A DNA stretch of 64,000 bases, from positions 1 through 64,000 of the forward strand of contig CAOKFI010000005.1 of assembly GCA_948467675.1 (NCBI GenBank), read 5' to 3'. Positions 36,789 through 44,007 of this stretch are shown here, piece by piece. Position 1 is the first letter of the stretch, and the number at the start of each line of letters is the position of its first letter. Origin of the DNA: an uncultured Porphyromonadaceae bacterium (GTDB lineage Bacteria; Bacteroidota; Bacteroidia; Bacteroidales; Muribaculaceae). Both the position numbers and the translations under genes were made by a program. The notes below the pieces were generated by a model, which was not told the DNA's origin, ran no database searches, and was given only the letters and a program-made list of their open reading frames with translations.

Positions 36789-37883
36789 TTATTTTATTTC
36801 GGCACCGCGCAGACTGGATATGCTGTCGATCCCTGCGGTGACCTGCATGGAGATACCGTCGCTGATGCCTGTTTCGATATGGCGGCGTTCGAATTTCTGC
36901 GACGGTACGGAATCGGTGAGCACATACACGAATGCGCTGTCACCGGCGAATTCTATCACGCTTTCAGGTACGGTCATCACCTCTTTGGCCGAGTTCAGGA
37001 TGACAGCGGCATTGGCGCTGTAGCCGGCGCGTAGTGTCACCGAATCTGGCATTGTCACTGCGGCCTTCAGCTCGAACGTGTTGGCTCCGTTCTCTTCCGA
37101 CGCTTTGGGCGATATGTATTCTATTGTTGCTTCAGGGCTTACACCCGGCAGCGCGCCTATGGTGATGGTCATCGGCATGCCAGTGGAGAGAAGACCTACC
37201 TCGGTCTCATCGATCTTGCCTTTGAATATGAGATCGCTCATATCGGCTACGGTGGCGATTGTAGTTCCGTCGTTGAATGTGTTGGCCTGGATTACCGATG
37301 TTCCCACCTTGACCGGGACGTCGAGTATCAGGCCGTCTATAGTGGAGCGTACGAGAGTGTTGCTCTGCTGGGCATTGGTGGCCGATACGCCGTCGCGCAC
37401 GATGGATAGGGCATCGATCGCTGAATTTACCTCTATCTCTGCATTGAGGCAAGCATTTTCCGCTTCTTCGTATTCTTCCCGGCTTACGAATTTCTTTTCG
37501 TACAGGCTCTTGGTGCGCTCGAATTTGCTTTCCTGGAGCTCAAGGTTCTTGCGGGCTACTTCCACGCGGTTTTCTGCCGACGAGAGCTGGCTTTCGTCAG
37601 GGATCACCTTGATGCGGGCTATGACATCGCCGGTACGTACCATATCGCCGGGATCGACATTGATTTCTGCTATGATACCGGAGATCTGCGGTTTGATCTC
37701 GATCTCGTCGCGGGGCTCGATCTTTCCGGTAAGCAGGGTCGTACGTTCGATGCTGCCTGTCGACGGAGATACAAGGGCATAGACCGGATCATGTTTCTTT
37801 GAATTATTGTAGAGGTACACGAAGGTGCCTATGAATACGACTGCGACGATTACCCATAGCAGTATGCGGAAAATCTTTTTCAT
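36789..37883 (-). CDS. Periplasmic adaptor (MacA/HlyD family)
   Basis: Membrane-fusion protein linking the inner-membrane ABC complex to TolC. One N-terminal membrane helix (FRILLWVIVAVVFIGTFVYL), a split lipoyl domain (EIKPQISGIIAEINVDPGDMV and the second half near GLILDVPVKVGT), an intervening alpha hairpin at about 110-170, then beta-barrel and membrane-proximal domains. It lies 32 bp upstream of the tolC-like gene. Confidence 0.9.
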   Translation of the reverse strand: MKKIFRILLWVIVAVVFIGTFVYLYNNSKKHDPVYALVSPSTGSIERTTLLTGKIEPRDEIEIKPQISGIIAEINVDPGDMVRTGDVIARIKVIPDESQLSSAENRVEVARKNLELQESKFERTKSLYEKKFVSREEYEEAENACLNAEIEVNSAIDALSIVRDGVSATNAQQSNTLVRSTIDGLILDVPVKVGTSVIQANTFNDGTTIATVADMSDLIFKGKIDETEVGLLSTGMPMTITIGALPGVSPEATIEYISPKASEENGANTFELKAAVTMPDSVTLRAGYSANAAVILNSAKEVMTVPESVIEFAGDSAFVYVLTDSVPSQKFERRHIETGISDGISMQVTAGIDSISSLRGAEIK

Positions 37884-37931
37884 AATGCGTTTTGGTGTGA
37901 TATGGAATTTTGAGTTTGATATTGATTCTGT

Positions 37932-39167
37932 TTATTTGTCGTTCAATGCCTCGATCGGTTTTATGCGCATGGCTTTGATTGAGGGGATTATGCCTGCGGC
38001 AGTACCGAGTATCGCGAATGCGGCGGTTATGCCTGTGGCCTGGGTAAATGATAGCTGGAACATATCCGGATTATCTGTAGTCATGCCGGCTATGTAAAGC
38101 ACGAGCACCGAGAAGCAGATGCCGGCCATTCCGGCTATAAGTGTCAGTACAACGCTTTCCGACAGGATCTGTGCTATTATGTCGCGGGGCTTGGCGCCGA
38201 TGGCCCGGCGTATGCCTATCTCCTGGGTACGTTCCTTGACTATGACCCACATGATGTTGCCTACTCCTATTATACCGGCAAGCAGGGTACCGGCTCCCAC
38301 AAATCCGGCGAGAAGACTCAGGCCGATGAAAAGGTTGTCGACCATCTCGAACTGTTCTGATATGTCGATAAACCAGATCGCTTTCTTGTCTTCGGGATGG
38401 ATAGGGTGGTTCTGACGTATAGTATGTTCTATTCTCGGGCGAAGATTCGCAAAACGGGTTCCGTCTTCGGCAAGCATCATCAGCAGTTCTACGCGGTCGC
38501 CCATATTGTAGGCCTGCTGCATGGTTTTTAGAGGTATGCAGATACCTTCGTCGAGATTGCCGTTTATGTTGATATCCGAACGGCTGCCGCATACTCCCAC
38601 GACTTTATAGTAAATGCCGTTGACAGCTATGTTTTTGCCGAGAGGGGAGTCCGTACCGAACAGATCCGACGCCACACGTTTGCCGATCACGCATACCTTG
38701 CGCGAGGTGGCTTCGTCGGCTTCGTTTATGAACCGTCCGCTGTATATGATAGGCTCGTTGATGTGGACATAGGCCGGTTCCACGCCCTGTATCTGGGTCG
38801 AGGTGTGTTTCTGTTCATATACCGCCTGTACTCCCCAGCGGCTGTTGTTGGCCGATACGGTCTTGATGCCCGGGATCCGGCGGATATTGTTGACATCGGT
38901 CCATGTCATATCCCACGAATTCCCTTTCTTGAAACCCTTGTACGGCATACTGGTGCGGTTCGATATCACAAAAGCCGTATTTGTGGCGAAGCCCTCGAAC
39001 TGCGCGCGCATAATGTTCTCCATCCCTTTTGCGCCTCCCAGCAGCATCCCGAGCATGGCGGTGCCCCAGAAGATTCCGAACGCAGTGAGAAACGTACGGG
39101 TTTTGTTGCGCGAAAGAGTGGTGAATATCTCCTTCCAGTTCTCTATGTCGAATATTGGATTTTTCAT
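37932..39167 (-). CDS. MacB-like ABC permease (first permease)
   Basis: FtsX/MacB-type permease without its own ATPase domain. One N-terminal helix (NKTRTFLTAFGIFWGTAMLG), a large periplasmic MacB-PCD domain at about 45-265, then three C-terminal helices with VKERTQEIGIRRAIGAKPRD between them. An ATG at 39167 (MKNPIFDIENW) is preferred over an in-frame TTG at 39176. It is paired with a second, similar permease gene. Confidence 0.9.
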   Translation of the reverse strand: MKNPIFDIENWKEIFTTLSRNKTRTFLTAFGIFWGTAMLGMLLGGAKGMENIMRAQFEGFATNTAFVISNRTSMPYKGFKKGNSWDMTWTDVNNIRRIPGIKTVSANNSRWGVQAVYEQKHTSTQIQGVEPAYVHINEPIIYSGRFINEADEATSRKVCVIGKRVASDLFGTDSPLGKNIAVNGIYYKVVGVCGSRSDININGNLDEGICIPLKTMQQAYNMGDRVELLMMLAEDGTRFANLRPRIEHTIRQNHPIHPEDKKAIWFIDISEQFEMVDNLFIGLSLLAGFVGAGTLLAGIIGVGNIMWVIVKERTQEIGIRRAIGAKPRDIIAQILSESVVLTLIAGMAGICFSVLVLYIAGMTTDNPDMFQLSFTQATGITAAFAILGTAAGIIPSIKAMRIKPIEALNDK

Positions 39168-39183
39168 TTCTTTCAACAGCTGG

Positions 39184-40404
39184 TTATTCGTCGCGGAGAG
39201 CTTCGACCGGTTTTATTTTCAAGGCTCGTAAAGCAGGAAACAGACCGGCCAGAGCGCCTGCGATTATGAGCACTATGTTGACATATATGGCCAGTCTGAT
39301 ATCCACGGTGGGATTCTTCAGAAAGTCAGAGTTGCCGAACATGCTGTCGATGATCTCGGTGGCTCCGATGCCGAGCAGTATGCCTATATAGCCGAACAGT
39401 GCCGTTATTGCCACGCTCTCGAATATGATCTGGATCAGTATGTTGTGAGGTTTGGCTCCGATAGCGCGGCGTATGCCTATCTCGTGTGTCCGTTCGCGTA
39501 CCGATACGAACATTATATTGCTTACACCTATTATGCCCGAAAGCATCGTGAACAGGCCTATCACCCATATTGCTATGTTGAGGATATTGAGAGCCCCGCC
39601 CATGGTCAGGAACTGTACGAACTGGTTCCATATCCATACTGCCGACTGGTCTTCCGGATCGAACTGGTGCACACGCCCCAGTGTGGCGCGCACCTCGTTC
39701 TCGAGTGCCTCGCCGTCTGCGATGTTTTCCAGACCCTGCACTTCCAGACGTATGTTGCCGACATAGCCAGTATTGCCGGCGAGATTCTCGACTGTGCTGA
39801 ATGGAGCGTAGCTCTCGGAGCGTCCGCCGTCATCATATACACCGGCTATGCTGAATGCGAGATTCATGCATTTGACCGTGCTGCCTACAGCCTTTGATGC
39901 ATCATTGAACAGCACTTCGGCATTGTCTTTGGATATGACCAGGACTTTTCTGCGTTCGTCCAGATCCCGTTGATTTATGAACCGTCCGTATATGATCTTT
40001 ATGCCGCGCGATCTGGCTACCATCGGATATACTCCGGTTATGCCGCCGGTCACATAATCCCGCGGAGTGGAGATCTCGGCGGTATCGATGCTTACCATAG
40101 ATGTGGCCGTAGCTATGCGCGACGGATATTCCGATTCAAGAGTCCCCATATCGTTTTCGCGCAACCGGATCCGGCGGTTCTCTTTGTAGCCTTTGAACGC
40201 CTTTGATGTATTGCCGCCCCATATTGTGATCTGGTTGTTGCCCTGTTCCGATGCATGGGAATTGAATGAGTTGAACACCCCGCGCGACATGCCGAGCAAT
40301 ACTATGAGCATGAAAATGCCCCAGGCCACGGCAAATCCGGTAAGTGATGTGCGCAGTTTGTTGTTGCGCAGCGTCTGAAGTATTTCGTTTATCAGGTCGA
40401 TCAT
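39184..40404 (-). CDS. MacB-like ABC permease (second permease)
   Basis: Same architecture as the gene at 37932: an N-terminal helix (NNKLRTSLTGFAVAWGIFML), a periplasmic PCD domain at about 50-270 and three C-terminal helices, with VRERTHEIGIRRAIGAKPHN. The two permeases probably form a heterodimer served by the shared ATPase. The start overlaps the ATPase stop (ATGA) and its end is 16 bp before the first-permease ATG. Confidence 0.9.
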   Translation of the reverse strand: MIDLINEILQTLRNNKLRTSLTGFAVAWGIFMLIVLLGMSRGVFNSFNSHASEQGNNQITIWGGNTSKAFKGYKENRRIRLRENDMGTLESEYPSRIATATSMVSIDTAEISTPRDYVTGGITGVYPMVARSRGIKIIYGRFINQRDLDERRKVLVISKDNAEVLFNDASKAVGSTVKCMNLAFSIAGVYDDGGRSESYAPFSTVENLAGNTGYVGNIRLEVQGLENIADGEALENEVRATLGRVHQFDPEDQSAVWIWNQFVQFLTMGGALNILNIAIWVIGLFTMLSGIIGVSNIMFVSVRERTHEIGIRRAIGAKPHNILIQIIFESVAITALFGYIGILLGIGATEIIDSMFGNSDFLKNPTVDIRLAIYVNIVLIIAGALAGLFPALRALKIKPVEALRDE

Positions 40405-41075
40405 GACTGCGAGGGTAATATGATACCGTCCGATATGCGGATTACACGGTTGGTCTGTTCGCCGACTCCGGGATCATGTGTGACTATGACTATAGTCATC
40501 CCCTCGCTGTTCAGTTGGCGGAATATCTGCATCACATCGCGCGATGTCTTGCTGTCGAGCGCTCCAGTTGGTTCATCGGCAAGTATTATGGACGGATTGG
40601 TGATAAGCGACCGGGCTATGGCGACACGTTGCTTCTGTCCGCCCGACAGCTCGCCTGGAAGATGATGGGCGCGGTCGGCGAGGCCGAGACGCTCCAACTG
40701 CTCCATGGCGGCCTTGTTGCGTTTGCGGCGCGATACGCCCTGGTAAAACAGAGGCAGTGCCACATTCTCGATAGCGTTTTTGTAGCTGATGAGGTTGAAC
40801 GACTGGAATACGAATCCTATCATACGGTTGCGCAGCTCGGCGGCGCGGTTTTCGCTTAGATTCTTTATCAGCACTCCGTCGAGGTGATATTCTCCGGTAT
40901 CGTATGTATCGAGTATTCCGAGTATGTTGAGAAGTGTTGACTTTCCTGAGCCGGATGCTCCCATTATAGATACCAGCTCACCTCGTTCTATCTGGAGGTT
41001 TATCCCTTTGAGCACGTGGAGCGGAACTGCGCCGTCGTATGTCTTGTTTATATCCTTTAGGTCGATTATTGCCAT
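40401..41075 (-). CDS. ABC transporter ATP-binding protein (LolD/MacB type)
   Basis: Nucleotide-binding subunit for the two permeases. Walker A GASGSGKST, signature LSGGQKQRVAIARSLI, Walker B IILADEPTGALD and the H-loop THDPG are intact. I start at the ATG at 41075 (MAIIDLKDINKTYDG); the upstream extension to 41126 has no family match. It is the first gene of the five-gene efflux operon, and the promoter is not obvious. Confidence 0.92.
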   Translation of the reverse strand: MAIIDLKDINKTYDGAVPLHVLKGINLQIERGELVSIMGASGSGKSTLLNILGILDTYDTGEYHLDGVLIKNLSENRAAELRNRMIGFVFQSFNLISYKNAIENVALPLFYQGVSRRKRNKAAMEQLERLGLADRAHHLPGELSGGQKQRVAIARSLITNPSIILADEPTGALDSKTSRDVMQIFRQLNSEGMTIVIVTHDPGVGEQTNRVIRISDGIILPSQS

Positions 41076-41186
41076 AAAAGTGATGTATTGCTGCCGTATT
41101 TCGGAGTGTTTACCTTTAGACGGCATGAGGGGTTAAAAAGTTGCAGACACCCGAAGAAAGTTATGTAAAATTTTTTGCATGAGGTG

Positions 41187-41217
41187 TTGCGTGAATAAAC
41201 CTTTGTCGTTATCTTTG
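41187..41217 (+). promoter_or_regulatory. Plus-strand promoter in the gene-poor region
   Basis: GTTG near 41186-41189 and TATCTTTG at 41210-41217 are separated by 20 bp, a good consensus match. No annotated gene follows, which points to a non-coding or small-peptide transcript starting near 41224. Confidence 0.6.
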
Positions 41218-41223
41218 CGTTGT

Positions 41224-41515
41224 AATGATGCAGCAAGAGCGCTGCCTTCCGGCAATATTCTGCGGAATCTGCCGGATGCAGGAGTCACCACATCAAAGTT
41301 GATTGGGAAACTCATCAATTAATAATGAAATACCGAGACAAGCTTAGCCGGCCGATGGCGGGCCCCGACTCCTCAGGGAGTGGCTTTGATGCCCAGGCGG
41401 ATTACAAAGGACGGCGAGCGCTCAAATCCTGTCATTCGGAGTTTCATCGCATCCTTTGGTGTGGCATATACGGAGCGGAGAGTCGGTTAGCGGCTCTCCG
41501 CTCTCGGTTTTGTTT
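41224..41515 (+). ncRNA. Candidate structured transcript with strong terminator
   Basis: The segment begins at a good promoter and ends with a 10-bp perfect stem (GAGCGGAGAG ... CTCTCCGCTC, about 41471-41502) followed by a T-rich run. Inside are further helices, including CCGGCA ... TGCCGG with an inner ATTC/GAAT pair (about 41248-41277), and CTCC-TCA-GGGAG (about 41371-41382). None of the signatures I know for RNase P, tmRNA, SRP RNA or common riboswitches is present. A 26-codon frame begins at 41225 and a 90-codon frame at 41325, but neither looks like a known protein. The role is unknown. Confidence 0.5.
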
Positions 41516-41596
41516 ACATACTTTAACATTCGCATTTCGGAAAAATCGCAGTCCGGCGTGGTTATGGTGCCGTAACTTTGCATCGGATTCCAACTG

Positions 41597-41863
41597 AGAC
41601 ACGCATGTCGGTATAGTTGAGGAGCCGGTGTCTGTATCGGGAGGCAAGGATGTCATCGCACATGAACTGGAAGTGGTACCGTCAGCAAGTGTGCACCGGC
41701 GATAGCTCCCGCAGAGTCAAAGTACAGATATCGTCCTTGATCCGGTCTATGACAGCGATGGCTCCCCGCTTGGATTCCACACGGCAGATCCGCACACGGC
41801 GGCTGCGGTGATCATGGCTGATGCCGTCTCTCATCGTCCTGTATGGACGCGTACATAACTGGA
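41597..41863 (+). pseudogene. Possible decayed coding trace
   Basis: One plus-strand frame reads with codon use like the neighbours (VSVSGGKDVIAHELEVV, then after a stop TDIVLDPVYDSDGSPLGF and HTADPHTAAAVIMADAVS), but it has no plausible start and an internal TAG. It may be a remnant of a gene with nonsense or frameshift mutations. The family is unknown. It could equally be chance. Confidence 0.3.
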
Positions 41864-41952
41864 TACGATGAGCCGACCTCTACTGAAGCTGCGATGCACC
41901 GCGAGGCCTCGGCCGCCGGCAGGATCCGTCCCGATAATACGGTTACGACCCT

Positions 41953-41985
41953 GGATAAAAAGCAGGGGCGGCATTTCTGCCGCCC
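41953..41985 (-). terminator. Intrinsic terminator of the protease/HmuY operon
   Basis: Perfect 8-bp hairpin GGGCGGCA-GAAA-TGCCGCCC (41966-41985) followed on the minus strand by CCTGCTTTTTATCC. It lies about 35 bp after the stop of the HmuY-like gene. Confidence 0.85.
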
Positions 41986-42018
41986 GTATGCGTATTGTCT
42001 ATTGGTCTTTGATGCGGT

Positions 42019-42426
42019 TTATTGCCGTGGTTCGTCAGGAGTCTGCGGACGGTCGGGATCTACAGAAACCGCATCTGATGCTGTAATATCGTCGTATCGT
42101 TTGTTGTCAAGGCGTCTGATGCCGCCCTCGCCGTTGCCCGAAGTTCCGGAATTGGTGCGCAGCATGTCGCCGCATATCGCTATGTCCCAGTCTGTCCGTT
42201 TTGCCCATTGGGCATCGGCTTCGGTATCATCTTTGGCCGAAGATCCAACCACAGTATTGTTCTCGAGAGATATATACGTCCATTCCGTATCGGATATCCC
42301 CGAAACGGTCAGTTCGGTATCGGTTGCAGGCGCGTCTGATCCATTGTTTTCATCGCTGCTGCAGGAGGCCAGGACTATTATGCCTGCCAGGGCGAAGACT
42401 GTCGGTATGAAGTGCTTTAGTCTCAT
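42019..42426 (-). CDS. HmuY-like lipoprotein, short form
   Basis: Predicted lipoprotein (lipobox LASC, Cys22) with the HmuY signature: EWTYISLENNTVVG, then KRTDWDIAICGDMLRTNSG and TSGNGEGG. HmuY of Porphyromonas gingivalis is a secreted haem-binding lipoprotein of about 216 residues; this one has 135 and ends soon after the RTNSG motif. It has no histidine in the mature part, so His-His haem ligation is not possible; one methionine is in the motif. It may bind another ligand or be a truncated form. It is the last gene of the operon and its start overlaps the protease stop. Confidence 0.75.
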   Translation of the reverse strand: MRLKHFIPTVFALAGIIVLASCSSDENNGSDAPATDTELTVSGISDTEWTYISLENNTVVGSSAKDDTEADAQWAKRTDWDIAICGDMLRTNSGTSGNGEGGIRRLDNKRYDDITASDAVSVDPDRPQTPDEPRQ

Positions 42427-43991
42427 AATCGGCTGTGTTTGATGGTTAGTTTTCCTGATGATGGATCATATCCGTTGATCATCATTTTCACCGGCTTGCC
42501 TGTAGCTGTTTTCACTACGAAAGGCGATGACACTGGAGCCGGTGTACCGGTAAGGAGCCAGCGCCACTTGCTGCATGAGGTATATATGGATATCGGTTCG
42601 CCGGTGGTCATGACGACTTGTCCTCCTTTGAGTTCTAAATCATGCTGGGGCGACAGATATTGTATGCCGCTGACGAGATCTATTACGGAAAATTCTATCA
42701 CTTTGCCGGTTCCTGAGGCAGCCGTACGGCGTACCGTAAGGAAAAATTTTGGATCCTTAAACCGGCTGACATTATCGTAGAACCGGCTGAAGTTGAATGC
42801 TACTTCCATCTCGGTCGGAGCATTGTAACCCTGCATCGGTTCAGCTCCTCCCTGACGGTTCATGATAGGCGATGTCAGTTCCACTGTCGGTATTTTTGCA
42901 TCTGCTCCGTCGGCAGCACCGAGCATGAACGACAGCTCATTGCGCTTGTTGTAGTCCACTTTCACCTTGAAGGCCAGTTTGGGTTCTCCGATCACAGGCT
43001 TTACCATATAGGCATCGGCATCGCCTTCTGTCAGACCTCCTATTGACGGATCGGCAAGCATCAGACTGTAGGGTATATAGCATTTTCCGCTCGAAGCCCA
43101 GTCCTCGCCCCAGCTGTTGGTGAATATGAATGCCCCGCGCTCGGTATCGCTTATATTGCCGTCGCCATCGAAGTCGTATTCTATCGTATCGTCATAGCCT
43201 GTCAGGGTTATTGCATGAGGCCCGTCGTTACCTTCCTTAGTCACGATATGGCGAAGACCGGTTGAGTTCGGACCGGTATAGCTTTTGAGTCCCCAGTCAT
43301 CGGTCTTGTACGATATTACGGCTATGCCGCCTGTAGCGCTCCCGTCTCCGTGATCATACAGATAACGGCGCATCAGATCGATACCGTCACGTGACTTCAG
43401 GTTGATCTTGGTATAGCTCTCGACTCTGTATTTCATCGCATCGATGTAGGTCTGGTAACCGGATACCCATTGGGTCTGTTGAGGATAGGAATAGGCCTTG
43501 TCCTCCATCTGCACCATATTCAGGGCTCCGCAGTCTTTCATCAGATCATAGCCGAGAAACGCGTGCGAACCCTGGTTGCTGCCCTCATTGAGGAAGTTCC
43601 AGGTGAAATGATAGCAGAATACATTGGCAGGATCCGAAGCGTCACGGTCGAGCAGACGGTTTACTTCGTATGTAAACGTATATCGCACACCCGATGCCTG
43701 TGAGCATGAGTTGTTGGAGCCTTGATTGAATACAGCAGGGAAGTATTTGGATTTTGTATTATCGACAGAGCCGGGAAGTGTCTCCGACGATCTGCGTACC
43801 TGGGGACGCCATGACGGTATGGCATCCTTCTCTGCTTGCTGCTGCGGAGTCAGAGGCAGACGGCTGAACTTATAATCCTGAGCCGAGATGTATTCCGGCA
43901 CTGATACAGAAGCGCCGAAAGCGAGAATGCACATGAGTCTGTGCAATCCCGCTTTAGTGGATAGTGAAAATTGAATTTTGGACTTTATCAT
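42423..43991 (-). CDS. C1 family (papain-like) cysteine protease with EF-hand loop
   Basis: Secreted protease of 522 residues. The signal region is hydrophobic at about 15-37 (RLMCILAFGASVSVPEYISA). The papain triad is intact: oxyanion Gln90 and Cys96 (NQGSNNSCSQASG), His259 (GPHAITLTGYDD) and Asn292 (FTNSWGEDW). Between His and Asn there is a perfect EF-hand calcium loop at 273-284 (DFDGDGNISDTE). About 190 C-terminal residues are beta-rich and of unknown fold. It lies between a C25-like protease gene and a HmuY-like gene. Confidence 0.87.
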   Translation of the reverse strand: MIKSKIQFSLSTKAGLHRLMCILAFGASVSVPEYISAQDYKFSRLPLTPQQQAEKDAIPSWRPQVRRSSETLPGSVDNTKSKYFPAVFNQGSNNSCSQASGVRYTFTYEVNRLLDRDASDPANVFCYHFTWNFLNEGSNQGSHAFLGYDLMKDCGALNMVQMEDKAYSYPQQTQWVSGYQTYIDAMKYRVESYTKINLKSRDGIDLMRRYLYDHGDGSATGGIAVISYKTDDWGLKSYTGPNSTGLRHIVTKEGNDGPHAITLTGYDDTIEYDFDGDGNISDTERGAFIFTNSWGEDWASSGKCYIPYSLMLADPSIGGLTEGDADAYMVKPVIGEPKLAFKVKVDYNKRNELSFMLGAADGADAKIPTVELTSPIMNRQGGAEPMQGYNAPTEMEVAFNFSRFYDNVSRFKDPKFFLTVRRTAASGTGKVIEFSVIDLVSGIQYLSPQHDLELKGGQVVMTTGEPISIYTSCSKWRWLLTGTPAPVSSPFVVKTATGKPVKMMINGYDPSSGKLTIKHSRL

Positions 43992-44007
43992 ATCTCGTTG
44001 TCTTCGT

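Larger units (their letters stand above)
41076..42018. other. Gene-poor stretch between two operons
   Basis: About 940 bp lie between the ABC operon start and the end of the HmuY operon. It holds the candidate transcript at 41224-41515, a possible coding remnant at about 41597-41863 and the operon terminator at 41953-41985. I saw no intact gene, repeat array or mobile element. Confidence 0.6.

Noticed and set aside
41224-41515. RNase P RNA, tmRNA or SRP RNA
   Set aside because: The conserved core sequences that I would expect for each are not present.
41325-41597. Ninety-codon frame inside the orphan transcript
   Set aside because: No recognisable domain, it runs through the terminator stem, and composition is unlike neighbouring proteins; kept only as a possibility in the findings.
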